Below are positions 1-13,137 of a DNA stretch of 64,000 nucleotides, piece after piece (the stretch's first letter is position 1; every line of letters starts with the position of its first letter). The stretch spans positions 24,042,476-24,106,475 of the forward strand of contig NC_051440.1 in assembly GCF_001649575.2 (NCBI RefSeq). Direction: 5' to 3'. Both the position numbers and the translations under genes were made by a program. The stretch comes from Kryptolebias marmoratus. Lineage: Eukaryota; Chordata; Actinopteri; Cyprinodontiformes; Rivulidae. The notes beneath the pieces are model-generated. The model saw only the letters and a program-made list of their open reading frames with translations. It did not search any database and had not been told where the DNA came from.

Positions 1-3000
1 GGCAGCCCCGTGGAGCTGCCAGAGGATGTCGTCCTGCCAACGCTCCAGATCCATCAGCCGGGCGTGGGCCTCCAGGAGCCGCCGAGACTCCACCAGCCGC
101 TCCGTCTCCAACACCATGCTAGGTACTGCAGAGGTTTACATGATGTAACTTAAAAACTGTTGGCTTGATGCAGGAGTAACGTCTGAACTACACAGAGGAA
201 GGGGTGGAAAGCAGCTTCAGATGGTAGAGGATCAGAATATTTTATGCTAAATTATGATTAAAGAAAGAAAATTCAGATGCTCGTCAGGTTCAGAATAATA
301 AACATTTACTGGGAACTTTCAGATTAAATCATACTCAGTTGGACTGAATTCAGCATTTTTCTGCACAGTTATTGAACAGTGTGTCAGTTATTGTGAGAGG
401 AATTGTTCTGTAAGGTGAACGAATGGGTTTTTGAAGAGCATGGACCTCTCACCGGAGTAAAGTCTCGGCAGGTTGCTGACGGCGGCGAGGAGCTGACGGT
501 TGGCGACGGACACCTCCCTCAGCCTCTCCAGAGATTTCAGGCTCTCTGCGTTTCCATCAGACTCCAGTCCTGCTTTCTTCAGAGTGTGTGACACCTCCTT
601 CAGCTCGGCTCTGGCCTCCCGAAGCTGCTCCAGACCCCAGCCCACCCCCTCCAGGTACGACTGGACCATAGACTGCAAACAGATGATCACACGATGCTCT
701 GATTTACAGATGAGACCAGAAGAAGTCTGAACTCTGATTCAGTATTCAGGTCGTTTTCTTGTATTTTATTTTTCTTACATTTCAACCTCCTCTGCACACT
801 CTTCTGCTTTTTTTTTAGCCGTTCAAACATCAAAACATTCAGCTCATTCAGGAGATGGGTGCTATGACTTGTTTTTATTTTATTTTTTTATTACTTTTCA
901 AACTATTTAGTTTTATGTACAATTATTTTAATCCTAAAGATACATTAAAATCTCTTTAAATGCATCAAAACTCTCGTTCTTTCAAAATCTATTTTGTCAT
1001 ATTTTCTCTATTTCTTATAGCTACCATTCAGTTGCTTTTAGCTTTTAGCTCCTCTTCTGCTCTTTGAACTTTTAGCTGTTATTTTCTACATTTAGGCAGT
1101 ATTTAACTGATATTTAGCTTATCTTTTGCTACATTTAGCTTTTAACTATCATTTTGCTACTTTTAGCTAACATTTTGTTGATTTTAAATAGTCTTTTATG
1201 CTACTATGTTGCTACTTCTCAGTAGCCTCTTAATACATTTAGTTTTCAGCTAGCATTTTGTTGACTTTCTTTAGCCCGTCTTTGCTTCTTCTAATAACCT
1301 TTCTGCTTCTTTTAGCTTTAACAGTCCAATTCCAGCCTCCTAAGCTAATTTCAGCAGTCATCCACACTCCATTCTGAGGGTAAATGTAATTTTTCTCGTT
1401 TTTCTGCATCCATGTGTCACCTTCAGTCTGGTGTGAACCGAGGCGGTCCTCTGGCTCTCCCTCTTCTTGTACTGGCCCAGTCGTTCCAGATGTTCAGGGC
1501 GGCAGAAAACACCCGACGCCCACTTCAGGGCAGCGCCGCGGGCCAAACGCTCCGCCCGCTCCACCTCTGGCCATACTGCAACCTCTGACGCCGAGTCTGA
1601 CAGGAAAACACAGATCATGTGCTGATTTTAATGTAGCATATTTCACTGCTAGCATGGCACTGATGCCCTGAGGAGAAAATGCATAAAAAATATCATATTT
1701 TGATTTTATGATTCAAGGGTTTTAGTTTAATAAACCAGATTCTCACAGCTGGAATCTTCTAAATGAAATCAGGATAAAGTTGCAGGATTATATTTCAGTG
1801 ATGCTCCACCAGAATATAATACACAAAAACAGAGAGAATTCTGCGGAGGTGTTTAGTTTCTGTTTATCAGCTACACTTATCATGATATTTGATGCTTTCT
1901 TGTGGGAAACTCTTATTATAATTGGACAAATTAGGCCTCAGTTGGATAAGCGCTTTTAAAATGTCACGGCTGTAGAAACATCTCAGAGTAAATTACTCTT
2001 TGAACCGAGAACACAACCTTTCTCATGACAGAACGCTTGGAACGGGCTAATTTTTCTTCCTTGTGAAGTTATGTCATTATTTTTGTTGCAACTGCAGCTC
2101 TGCTCCCAAATAATGTTTGCAGAAACCAAATCCTCCCGTGCTCCGAGGTTCGTTCCCAGCTGGGAAGTCATCTCTCAAGAATGATTGTGTAATATGCAGT
2201 AATTTCATGTGTTTTTAATTTATTTCTCATTTGGCTGCAAAAAAAATAATGTTTTCTCATTATTTCTTATTGAAATTGAAGTGTTATTGTTGAGGTTTAT
2301 GTAAAAAAAAAACAAATTACAGGAAATGTATGAAAGAATTAGATGACATGTTGGAACTAAAACAGTAAGTAGCGTTGTAAGATTTTAAACTTTATGCTGT
2401 TATTGGGTGGATACATTTTATGCCAGTAGCTTGTTTGATTTTACACTTATTGATTAGATTCCAGTTTTCAGAAGTGAGGTGCAAAAAACGTGAGACAGAA
2501 ACCACAGAAAAAAAGAACACGCAGGAACCAAAACTGACTATCAGAAGTTTTTTTTAAGATTTGTTGTGATCCTTACATTTAATTTAATTCAACCCTAATG
2601 CATCCTCCTAGAAATAAATCTAAAAAACTGAAATATGCTTTGGAACTTGCCCCAAAAATAATTACATTTTTGTTTTTAGTATTAAATGTACTCACAGATG
2701 TTTCCATATTAAATTATGAGAAATATAAATACAAACAGATCCTAAACAGACAGGCCTTGTGTTGTAGTTCACCCTGTAGCCCCTCTAAAGCTGGAAATAA
2801 ACACAAATAAGAGTAAAAAAGCAGAAGTTTTTGCAGCTACCTGTCATTAATGAGAGGGAACTGTGAGCATGCTGAGCAGCAGGAGGAATATTGATGTTTT
2901 AGGAAGGAGATATGCTGACGACTCTGAGTCACACATTTTTTCTGCTTCCTAATCTTTTTATAGAAGAGAGCAGAGAGGCTCTGTTGTTCGGTCAGGTGGG

Positions 3001-4788
3001 CAGGATCTCATTTCTGATGTCAGGCAGTGAGACATCATGCAGTCATCAGAGTCACATGACATCTGAATTATCCTGATTAGTCTTAATTAAACAATGTGCT
3101 GATAAGAGACTCAGCAGAGTGATGTTCAGGCTGAGAGGCGTAAACTTGGTGCACATCAGAATACAGTTTGTCTTCAGTGTCACTAGTCTCCTTGTGCAGA
3201 TGTTTGGACGTCTTAACTCCACAAACAGGCCTGTCTCTGTCTTATAAGAGGTCATGGGACACTGTGGCATCTCCTAACTAGACCAAATCTGACGCTGAAG
3301 CAGCTCAGCAAAACAATAAACCACTGAGCTCCACATGCAAGACAGAGATGAGTGTAATGTAATCTACCTCTGGAACAGCATACGGCTCGGAGCAAAACCC
3401 CACAGAGAACAATACGACTGTTACTCACTGATTACCGCACCATAATGCTGCAGGAGGGTTGGTATGGAAACCAGCAGAGCCAGAAAATTACAGACAGTCT
3501 GATGGCAACAAAAAGAGCAGAACTGATGCTGAAAGACCCATAGAGTGTTCAACGCTGCAACTAAAGTTCATTTTTCTTATGATTTACCTGACTGTTTGTT
3601 TAATAGTCCATCAAATTTAAAAGAAGAAGTGGAAAAAAGAAACAGGTGAAGCAAAGTGTCACCGTTTGCACGTGTTTATTTGTCTGGTTGTGTCGCAGAG
3701 ACCAAGCTGCCTTCATCTTTCTGGTCTGGCAACAATGATTTTACATCAAAGACTCAATTCATTCAAAGACCTTTTTTTCCCCCTCACAAAAGATGCAAAA
3801 GTTGATGCAAAATGTCTGCAAGATGAGGTGGCCTCTTCAAACGACTGGAGTTGTTCATTAATAATTCAAAACGAGTCATATCTGATGACTAAAAGCAGAC
3901 AGTTCAAGCTCGAAAAGCAGTTTGGATTTTTGTAGAGGCTTACAACTGAAACGATAAAATGATTGTCTAAAAAAATCTTTTGTTCTGAATGTGTTCATTC
4001 TTATTTGTGTTGTTGCTGCTGGTTTTACATCTGCCAGGTTATCATGCTATAAGTCAAAAGCGTATAAGTATTAAGAGGCTTGGTTAAAGAAACTAAGGTT
4101 AATGTTAGAGAATAGAAGAATTAGGGGTGATTTGATCAAAGTGGACAGGTTAATGTATGCTTTAGAATCAGTTAATTAGAATACTTTCATTAAAAAAAGA
4201 AGGTATACTGAACTCAGAGGTAAAGAAATGTAGACTAAGTGAATAAAAATACTGATTTAGTGACAATGTTTGCTTATGAAACAGTATTTCTGAGTATGTT
4301 GTTCTATTATGTGATGTTAACACTTTTAAAACCAACTATGATGTTTATTATAACACCAGTATTTAATCTGATGATTGTTTGATTTGATATTTCAGCCTCT
4401 AAAACACCAACTGTAGCTTATTAGTGGATGCAGGAATACAACACTGTCCTTTTACATGTGCTAAAATGTTGAAAAGTTTTTACGATCTTTACTTTGATAA
4501 CACTGATTAGACATAATCTGAAGTTTATGTTTTTTTATAAACTGAACAGAAACAACTGAGCTAACTCCATTTACAGACAAGGAGCCTGTGAAAGAAGGAA
4601 AAGTTCCTGGAATATGAAGGAAGGGACAGCTTCAAGGAGACGAGATGAGTTTGTAATGTCCTCTGGAGACATTTAACCTGCTTTGAGGGGAGGATGGTGC
4701 TGATGTTCAGTGTGCAAATCAAACGCCACAGATCAATACATGACTCCTAACCTGATTCTTCAGGGATGACACTGCAGACCTCATTCAT
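1..4788 (-). CDS. exoc3l1: Exocyst complex component 3-like protein (EXOC3L1-type), 5' part only
   Basis: Four coding exons join in frame on the minus strand: 4788-4752, 1596-1421, 672-453 and 125-1, the last running off the window. They give 186 residues. Exon 1 supplies MNEVCSVIPEES and ends in phase 1 at a GTTAGG donor, matching the next exon, which opens with SASEVAVWPEVERAERLARG. That is followed by ALKWASGVF, LERLGQYKKRE and QRT. Exon 3 carries SYLEGVGWGLEQLREAR and AAVSNLPRLYS; exon 4 carries ETERLVESRRLLEAHARL and LERWQDDILWQL. These are the conserved helical N-terminal blocks of the EXOC3/SEC6 family. Family members tether secretory vesicles at the plasma membrane or, as paralogues, modify trafficking; the role of this copy is inferred. 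The gene is upstream of and parallel to nothing in the window on its right except anillin. EXOC3L2 or another paralogue remains possible because the C-terminal half is not visible. Confidence 0.87.
1597..4751. other. Long first intron of the exocyst-like gene
   Basis: This 3.2-kb AT-rich stretch lies between coding exon 1 (4752-4788) and coding exon 2 (1421-1596). I see no coding signature, RNA gene or clear repeat in it. The intron between exon 2 and exon 3 (673-1420) holds runs of near-repeats of 'ttttagct' between about 1020 and 1320, which look like low-complexity drift. Confidence 0.55.
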
Positions 4789-5320
4789 TTCTCTCTCAGA
4801 GAAGCAACACTGCAGCTCCAGATTTACTTTGTTTACAGCTGTTCAGAGACTTCAGAAGAAGGGTGTTGACCATTCAGAAATGTTGTCAACAAGCAAACTG
4901 TGTGTGTGTGTTTACCTTTAGGTTTGTCACCACCATTCTTCTGGTCCCCGGCTGACATTGAAGTTCAGTTTTCAGCTGCCCGTCCGCCTGGCGAGATTCC
5001 TTTTCCCCCAAGGGCCAACACTGAGGGAGCCCAGGGCACAACGCAGGCGGAGGAGGGTGAAGAAAGCCGGAGAGGAGACAGAGGAGAGGAGGAAGGAGAA
5101 GAAAGGGTGGAGGAGAAAGGGCACGTATCCATTCTACTGACGGCTTTTCCCCCTTTCCCCCTCACAAGCACTCTCTCTCACTCAGACACATCCTCTGCTG
5201 AGAGGCCGGCAGGAAACAGAGGGAGGAGAATACTGTTGGATGGAGGTGGGGGAGGGAAAGGGAAAGGGGGGGGGGATGTGTTGCATTCAAGGGCATGGGC
5301 AGAAGGTGGTAAATGTTATT
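4789..5320. promoter_or_regulatory. Upstream region of the exocyst-like gene, purine/pyrimidine-biased
   Basis: This stretch lies just upstream of the first coding exon of the minus-strand exocyst-like gene. From about 5040 to 5275 the plus strand is strongly purine-rich (repeated gga, gag and aga, ending in a G run near 5265-5274). It is more GC-rich than its surroundings, as expected for a promoter or 5' untranslated region. I found no TATA box or initiator that fixes the start of transcription, so the assignment rests on position and composition. Confidence 0.3.
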
Positions 5321-5486
5321 AGAAGAAGTTACTTTCACAAACCTGCTTTGGAAACAACTGAAATGCTGCAAAAATGTAAAAAAAAAGCACAAAATAAATA
5401 ATAGTTTGCATAATTATCACAGGTTCACAGGGATTTCTCCAGATTTTTAGAATCTTTTGATGATCTTATTAAATTTTAGACACTTT

Positions 5487-6270
5487 TTTAGACTGGTGAA
5501 CCTCGGCCCAGCCTCTCTAAAATGCTCTTTTTATAACCAGTCCTCATACTGACTTGTTTCCACTTAACCTAATTAGTTTAATTAAATAATTGAATTATTA
5601 AATTGAATTACCTTATTTTTTTTCTCCCTAAAAAATGGTACTTTCTTAGTTAAAAGATTTCATATGTTTACTATGTTCCACTTTGAATAAAATATGAGTT
5701 TAGGAGGTTTGCAAACCATTTCCTCCACCAGTAGCATCTGTCTGTTTACAAGATTACTCAAAAAGTTATAAATGGATTTTCATGACGTTTTCAGGAGACA
5801 TCAAATATCGTGCAAGGAAAAAGAGATTAGAGTTTGGTGGTGATCCGGTCAGAGTTCAAGGTCAAAGGTCAGGGTCACAGGTCAGCCCGTGCTCTAACTC
5901 TGCAGCTGGATATCTGCACAGCTGGACACCTCACGGGACAAGGGTGATCGCTGTTGATTTCAAGGTTCATGGGGTCAAAGGTCAAGGTCCCAGGTCCCTG
6001 CTCCTACATGTGACCCTTCTGTTTCCGGTTTGTGTTCGTTGGTTTGTTTGTCTGTCTGTCAGCAAAGATCAGGTAAAAACTAACAAACTGATTTGAATTA
6101 AATGTTCAGGAAATGTTGAGGTCGTCTCAACAAACAATGGATTAAATTCTGGTTCTGATCCAAATTACGATCCGGATCCTGTTTTTTAATCACCCCGTGG
6201 CTTTGGAGGAGGTTTGCGCTCTCAGAGTGCTTCTAGTTGCATTCTGTTTTTATTTACATTTTCACGTTCA
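5487..6270 (+). repeat. Fish interspersed repeat (family A) split by a second repeat (family B)
   Basis: Family A runs from 'ctggtgaacc' at about 5487 to 'gcaaaccatt' near 5728 and resumes at 'gcattctgttttta' near 6238. A second copy at 33300-33670 is uninterrupted across this point, reading 'gcaaatcgttgcatt'. The intervening 5730-6237 is a different element, family B. It holds repeated 'ggtcaaaggtcaaggtc'-type motifs and ends 'gcgctctcagagtgcttcta'. A reversed family B copy sits at 28350-28530. Family B therefore inserted into an existing family A copy. Both look like common fish interspersed repeats; I cannot assign a named class. Confidence 0.7.
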
Positions 6271-9200
6271 GGGCTGTAATTTTCTTCTGCAGGAACATGT
6301 CAGTGAAAAGTTTTGTAATGCTGAAGACAGATTAAGTATAAGAAGAGAGTGAGTGTTTTAAATGTAAAAATTGGTAGTGGTTTATCACTCTGACAGACTG
6401 ATTTTTTCTTTTTTTCATGCAAAGCTGCTCAAAATGCAAGAATTTCATCACATACGGCAAGAATTTAAATAAATTAGGGACGATGCAGAAAACCAGAACT
6501 GAAAAGCCTTGATTCTGAACGAGCAGCGCTGCATTAAACTCATACGACACCTGTATGTTCTTACATTGGGCTCAAAATAATAAAAACACATTACTGTAAA
6601 TTACTGTCACTGAAAAACTACCCAGAAAGTGGCACAAAGAGGTGAAGGGAAAGGGAGAAGAAGTGAGTAGACCTGATGTTCCAAGGAACCATATGAGAGT
6701 CTAAGAGTCCTCACCCATAAAGGAAGCCAGTTACTGGAATAAACTATGTATAATGTATAAGTCATTAGTCTACAGCTTGTTTTAAAGAGGGAGGATGCAC
6801 AGGAGTCAATAACAAATGGGGAAAGTGACGAGTAGGAAACTAAGGAAAGCACTTCACAAAATCTTTCTGCCAGCCGAGATCCTCATGACTTCACCAGATG
6901 CTTTATTTGAAGCAGAATCAACATTTTAAATTAAAAACACACAGATCCTCTGCAGCAGGCGAGCTCTTTGTCCCTGTAACCCTGTTTATGCCTCTGAGCT
7001 TCCTGAACCTATTCAAACACACAACAAGGAGCGTGCCGAGTGGCTCCGGAGCCGGGGCCGGGGCCAGCACAAACACGTGGGTCCCATTAGGTTTCAGAGC
7101 GGCATCAAACACTTCCTCGTGCAGCTTTAACTGCTTTTCCACGGGTGCTCTTCAAATTCAGCAACCAAACCACAATAACTAATGAATCATGAAGGAGGGT
7201 TCACCTTCGCTGCAATCCATTCTGCTTTTAAAATTCTGTTTTCTTACTGCTTTAAATTGTGAAGAAGTGGCTCTCAATTAATGTGTGGCTTTAAAAGGGT
7301 AAAAAGGTGAAGATGAAATAGTTAGAGTAAAATGTTCCTGGCTAATACTAACTCAGAGGTTAAAGAGTCTAACAGAGGTTGGCACAAAACGTTTTGTTGC
7401 ACGGCGGGTCCTGAATGATAACGATGATGGGAGGCAGTTTGAAACACCTAATTATCATTAAATAAAGGTTTATCAGCTATTCGTCCCAGATTATTTCCCT
7501 GCTCTTCTCATATGTAACTATCCATCACCCAATTATTAGTTATTCAACTAGTTATCCTCATTTGGTAATGAGACAGAACTGCACAGATTGATGTTTTTCT
7601 CTGATAAAATTAACCCTGAACATCAGGAATATGTCTGAAATATCTGCTGATCGATTTCCAATAATCCTCTATCTTATGAGGAAAACATATAACCCATTAA
7701 ATACAACTTAAAAGTGACAGATATGTAGTAAATGGCATGTCAAAATGATCAAATAAAATGGACTTTTAGCCACTTTTGTACAGGATAATACACCCAAACC
7801 TGGCTGCTTCTTTTCTGTCTATAAATCTCTTATTTCTGCCAGAACAAGCCTCCTCAGCGTCACCTCCTGTGTTGTTGCCACACAGGAAAAACTTCCTCCA
7901 GCACCATGTAAGGAACAGAGCTGAGCCCGACACATCAGGATGTTGTGCAGAATGTATTCCTGCCAGGGTGGAACCACGTTGATAAGGACAACGAGGCCAG
8001 TGACCTACTGTTCTCTAGTCTCGTCACACTGACAGCCAGCCTCACTGCAGCCGAGTGTTTCCTCCCCCGTCTGTTTCTGAACGCTCCGTCTCTCCTGCTG
8101 CAGCTCTAACAAGATAAAGGTTGGTTTTTTACGGCCATCCTGCAAGATGCAAACAAAAATCATAGCCTCACATTCAAACTAAACACATGCATCATCCAGA
8201 ACAGAGCATCATATCGCTGTAACAGTGAAACAGACTTAAAACAAACATTCAAGGTTTAGGTTTTGTTCCTTTCCTGCTTGAAACAAAACAAAGACATTTA
8301 AAGCATAGAATAATCTGAATTATATTATTGTTAAATATCAAACAAATACTGCATATTTTATGGTAAAGTTTCCTAAATGGTGGCAGCAGCATCACTGATA
8401 GCAGCTTTTATAAATAGATTAAAAACTTATTTTTTTATATTATTCGTATGGAGTTGCTGGTAAAAGCATTTTTGCTCATTTTAGGTCAGACTTCCAAGGC
8501 ATTTATTGAACAGATTCAAAAACATCCTAGTTTTCTTTTGAAAAGTCTGACAAATGTTAACCAGTGGGAAGTAACGGAATTCAGCTACAACTAACCATTT
8601 TATGGCAAACACTGCTGTTTTGAGTAAAGAGAATTAAAATTAAGCAAGAAGTTGTCAAGAATTTAAAGCTTTTGTCTCCTGAAATTAAGACAAAGAGTTT
8701 CCTCTGCTGCAGAGATGCTCCTAAAAGTTTTGAGCTTCAGATATAAATCATTTACCAGCAGCTTCACATCAACAGCAGACGCATAACATTACCGAACGAG
8801 CATCAGAGCAGACTGATTTATGAACCTCCGAACATGATATCAGCTGTGCGGTCTCTGCTGTGAAGCTTTTACGGTAGTGAGGCGATATAGTCTGCTGGAG
8901 ATGCTGTTAGAATTGAAAATAATTCAGCAGTATTGATATAATAACCTATAGTGATATTTCATCTGGATTGAAATTAGTGTGAAAATCTGTTTGAGCTACG
9001 AGAATAGAAAAAGCCTTCAGTAAAGCTCTTTAAAAGAGTAGAAACAGCTTTAATATTATTGTAAATCTTCAGGTAACAAACCTGAAAGCTTTTGTGGGAA
9101 ATAAAAAGTGCAGTTACATTAAAGAAAGACTTTTAATCAAGTTAATTTGAAAAGATATTTAGCTTTGGTAAGCATTTTCTTGCTTTTTCAGTTTGGACGC

Positions 9201-10797
9201 CTGACGTTTTTGCTCCACAAACTGGAGGCATCCAGTTGCTGACGAGGCCTGCGTTGCTCCGTCCAACACCGGCTGGAAAAGGTGTCCTGAAAGCAGAATA
9301 CACCCTCCCCTCCCCACCCCGCCCCTCGCCTCTGTCATCACCTTGAAACCCAGCAGCTCCTCCGCCCAGAGGAGCTACGGGACGAACAGGAAGTCTAATT
9401 CTAGACCACTTCCTGTATGACATTCCTGACCTGAGCAGCTTTCCTGTCACACTCTGAACGTGCAGCAGCCAAGTGTTTGCAGATGGTAATTTTACAGTCT
9501 TTATTATGTGAACGATAATTAGGAGTACAAAGAAGAAAAACATGGAAATAGGAAGTATTTAAACCTTGAACTCTGGTTACGCGTGAGAAGGAAAACAGAA
9601 TCGCGAGTGTTCAGAGGTAACTGGGTTTATCTTTTGTTTCAGTCAGTTCCAGCAATTTAAAAGTTGTTTTAATCTCTTTATTTCATTGGTGCCTTCCATT
9701 CAGTGCACAGAATGAAAATACACACGTTTTATAACAAGATGACAGACTAATAAGGTGGAAATCTGAGAAAACAGACCACTTTAACCTTAGCAACGTAACT
9801 ACATTCACCATATTTGGTTTCAACTTCACCTATGATCCCGTTCATTGCATCACATAAAATTAGTTTATATTTGTAAATACATGTGCAGTAAGCAGTGAAC
9901 CCTTCAGGGCACTGGGAAAAAAAAAACAAAAAAAAAACAGCTAAACCCAAGTGACAAATGCTGATTATTTATTTTGTAATAAGCATTTTCTTTAGGAAGA
10001 AGAAAGATGCATTTTTTATGTATTTTCAGGGCTGAAGCTCATTTTGTAAATTATTGGACATCATTCCATCCAGAAAGACTTTACCTTCCTTAAAAAACTG
10101 AATTTTCATATTTATGGCCCTTTATGCATCTGCAGCTACAACCATTAACGGTTCTGGGACCGATTTTTGTGCTCATCTTGACTTCAAATGAGTAAATTGT
10201 GTCCAAAATCAGCTTTTTTTATAAAAAATGAGGGGAAAATACTTAATAGTTAGGATTAGTTCTATATTTTTCAGGTTTTTATTCCGTTTCCAGCCTTTTT
10301 AAATGTACTCCAACCTTTAGTTTAGTAGAGTTAGAGATTTGTTTATTAGTGCATTGATATATATTTATTTTTCATGTTTAAGCAATAAAACAAAAAACAG
10401 GTCCATCTTATGATAACTGTTTATAGGCTACAAGAAAAACTTCACCTTAACTTCTGAAAGTGACAAAATATTGCCTTTAAAGGCTAAAGCAGCTGATTGC
10501 CAAAAAGAGAAAGAAAAAAAAAATCTAAAATAAAAATCAGATTCACAAAAATCTGATCACATAAAACTAAAAATGGCAACCGAGTTTACAAATAAAAATG
10601 AAACAATAATAATTAGATTCAGGTTAAAAGAAATATAATAATAATAAGAAAATAATAATAATAAGAAAAATAATAATAGATATCTCCCAAAGATAGATCT
10701 TTATGAGACGATGAGTCGTCTTAACGCTGACGCCAGCTCGTCTACCTGCCAGGTAAAATCTGATCCCAGGAAGCCTCCGAGGGTCTCAGGTGACGCG
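6271..10797. other. Intergenic stretch between the exocyst-like gene and anillin
   Basis: No gene is supported in these 4.5 kb. It is AT-rich with short A and T runs and a TAA/ATA-rich tract at about 10625-10680. The 3' untranslated region of anillin (minus strand) must occupy the right end. Candidate poly(A) signals on the minus strand (seen as 'tttatt' here) occur near 10365, 10339 and 9667, but I cannot choose between them. Confidence 0.5.
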
Positions 10798-13137
10798 TTA
10801 CAGTATACTCTCCCTCAGGTTCCCACTGCCGGACGGGTTTGAAAGCTGACTTTCTGGTTGGGGTCGGTTCCAGGTGTGGAAGTCCAAGAGAGCTTGGTTG
10901 AGCTTCTCCATCCAGTCCAGTCTCTCCTGCTTGGTGTCAGCTGAGAACCAACACCTGAAGAAAAAAATAAAAATGAAAACCTCCATCAAAGTGTGTGCAA
11001 GACTTAGATCAATTTTAAGGTTACCGTTCGGCCTGAACACAAAGAAAATGTCACAGGTGTTTAGTTTTATCAGCTGTAAAGTGTTAAACACAAACATATT
11101 TTATCCTATATTAAAACAGATGTTTCCACAACTGGCATTTTGATTTATCAGTGCAGTGAAAACCAATAATAAGAGATTTTTGGTCAGCAAAAGGTCAATT
11201 CAGTTAAAAGTCTCAATAAGGCAGATTTAAGTCAACATGCATGATAGAAAACGATTCCAGAGCAAAGTCAGCTGAAAGAAAAACAGGTTAATTGGTGTGA
11301 AAAACCAAATGGTCTACATCGGTGGGATCCAGTCCTGGTCCTGGAGGGTCCTGCATGTTTTAGATGTTTTTCTGCAGAATCACTCATTCATTCAATTCAA
11401 TTTGGAACAAACTTCCAGAAAACTGTAAAACAGCTAAAACACTGGGTGCCTTTAAATCTCAACTTAAAACCCACCTGTTTAGAGTTGCTTATGGTTAAAT
11501 TAGGGTTAGAGTCCGGGTTTTTGATGTCTTCGATGTTTTTCTCTGTCTTACTGTTTATTCAATGTCACATGCTGTTTTTATTTTGTTTTTTAATTATGTA
11601 AAGCACCTTGAAATGCCTTGCTGCTGAAATGTGCTATACAAATAAAATTTGATTGATTGATTCAAATCAGGTGTCAAAGCAGAGAAACAACTAAAACAAG
11701 CAGGATAGTGACACCACTGGGTTATATGGTGATAAAAATGACATGACACAAAATAAAACAAAAAGCCTGGTGATTTGTTATTTGAACCTCATCTTCAGAG
11801 ATGTTGGACGTTTCCAATAAACTTACTTTGACAGTGGTTGCTGGTTTTGGCCCTCCAGCTGTGCGACCTCGCTCACCAGCTCAAAGGTGAAAGGTCGAGC
11901 ACATAACTCTCTCTTAACAGGCCTGACGCCCTGACTGGGGAACCTGGACAGAGAGATGCTGCCTTCTGCTTCCTGAGAGGTTAAACAGAAATCTATATTA
12001 AACCCCCCGACAGTAACCAGGTGACTTTCTTTAAAAACTTGTATTTTGTTTTGACCTTGGTCTCTTTTTCGTTCGGGTGGTTCCAGTAGTACATGTTGCA
12101 TCCCTCCAGAACAAAGTATTGGCGATTCCACACCCCAAATCCACTAATCAACTCAAACATCGTCTGGAAGCAGAACAACAAAAACTAAATTTATTGCATT
12201 TAATTTTAAATAAAAAGTAATTTTTACAAATACAATGACTAAGAAAAAATTTCTGACACAGATAACAGCTACAGGAGTGCAGTTATTTTTTTTCAGTTAG
12301 ATTTTAAGATACTAAGACTTGTTTAAAACAGTAATATAAAAATAATAAAATCATGACAATTAGTTATAGATGTAATAACTCTGACAGGCAAACATCTGTG
12401 GAGGTTCATTCTTAATGTTTGTGCCAAGTTTTGTTACTAAATATGTGCTGAAATCATCTTTCAAACCTCTTGCAATAAAAAAAGCAACATTACGGACCAG
12501 GAAGCCTTGGTGCTGAACATCGGAGTGACCTTCGCTGTCCAGTTTCAGGTAGATGTTGCCCTCTAGAGGCGAGAGAAAAGGCACCTGTGGGCCAAAGAAG
12601 ATGAGAGGTTCAAACTTACAACTTTTAAGAGCTTATATTTTCATTTCCTGACTAGACATTACTGAACAAAATTCTGAAGTAAATTTCTACAGATTTAGAG
12701 GTGAAATGATGTTTCCATGCTCTGATTTCCCCCTCAGAGTTAATATAAATGTAGACTGAATGACGCAAGAAATAAAAAAGGCAGACAAATGGGGAACTGT
12801 AGAATATGATCACAGATTCAGTCATGCCCTTCAATAGGCACAAGTTAAGGACTAAAAAAGTCAACAGTGCAATGATTCATGATGTTGACATCATTAAAGA
12901 ATGACAACTAAAAACAGACTTTAACTAATAAAACAAATTATATGACAGTAATTTTAATTTGCATGCCTGGATACATGAAGAAGAGGGTTAGTTGTTGCAG
13001 AGAAGAAGACAGAAATGTTAAGAGGTGAATCGGTGACAGTGGTGATTTCTTTTTTTTCTTTTCAAACAGTGAAAAAGTGAAACCTTCTCCTGAAATTCAT
13101 CTCCCAGCAGCCTCCTGATTTTGCCTTCAAATTTCAT
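10798..13137 (-). CDS. anln: Linker and PH-domain exons of anln
   Basis: Exon 13137-13084 encodes [18 protein letters not shown]. The next begins [19 protein letters not shown] and ends QHQGFL. Exon 12163-12056 gives [20 protein letters not shown] and [13 protein letters not shown]. Exon 11972-11827 gives [14 protein letters not shown] and [15 protein letters not shown]. The last exon gives [29 protein letters not shown] and a short polar tail ending in TAA at 10800-10798. This is the anillin PH domain, which in the family binds septins and PI(4,5)P2. Three donors in a row here are far from consensus: GTTTCAC, GTCCGTA and GTCAAAA. Confidence 0.9.

Noticed and set aside
4900..5322. A 140-codon plus-strand open frame
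   Set aside because: It is low-complexity Gly/Glu/Arg from the purine-rich strand, has no domain, and lies in the upstream region of a minus-strand gene.
9142..9543. A 133-codon minus-strand open frame
   Set aside because: No homology or splice context; a chance frame in a short GC-richer stretch.
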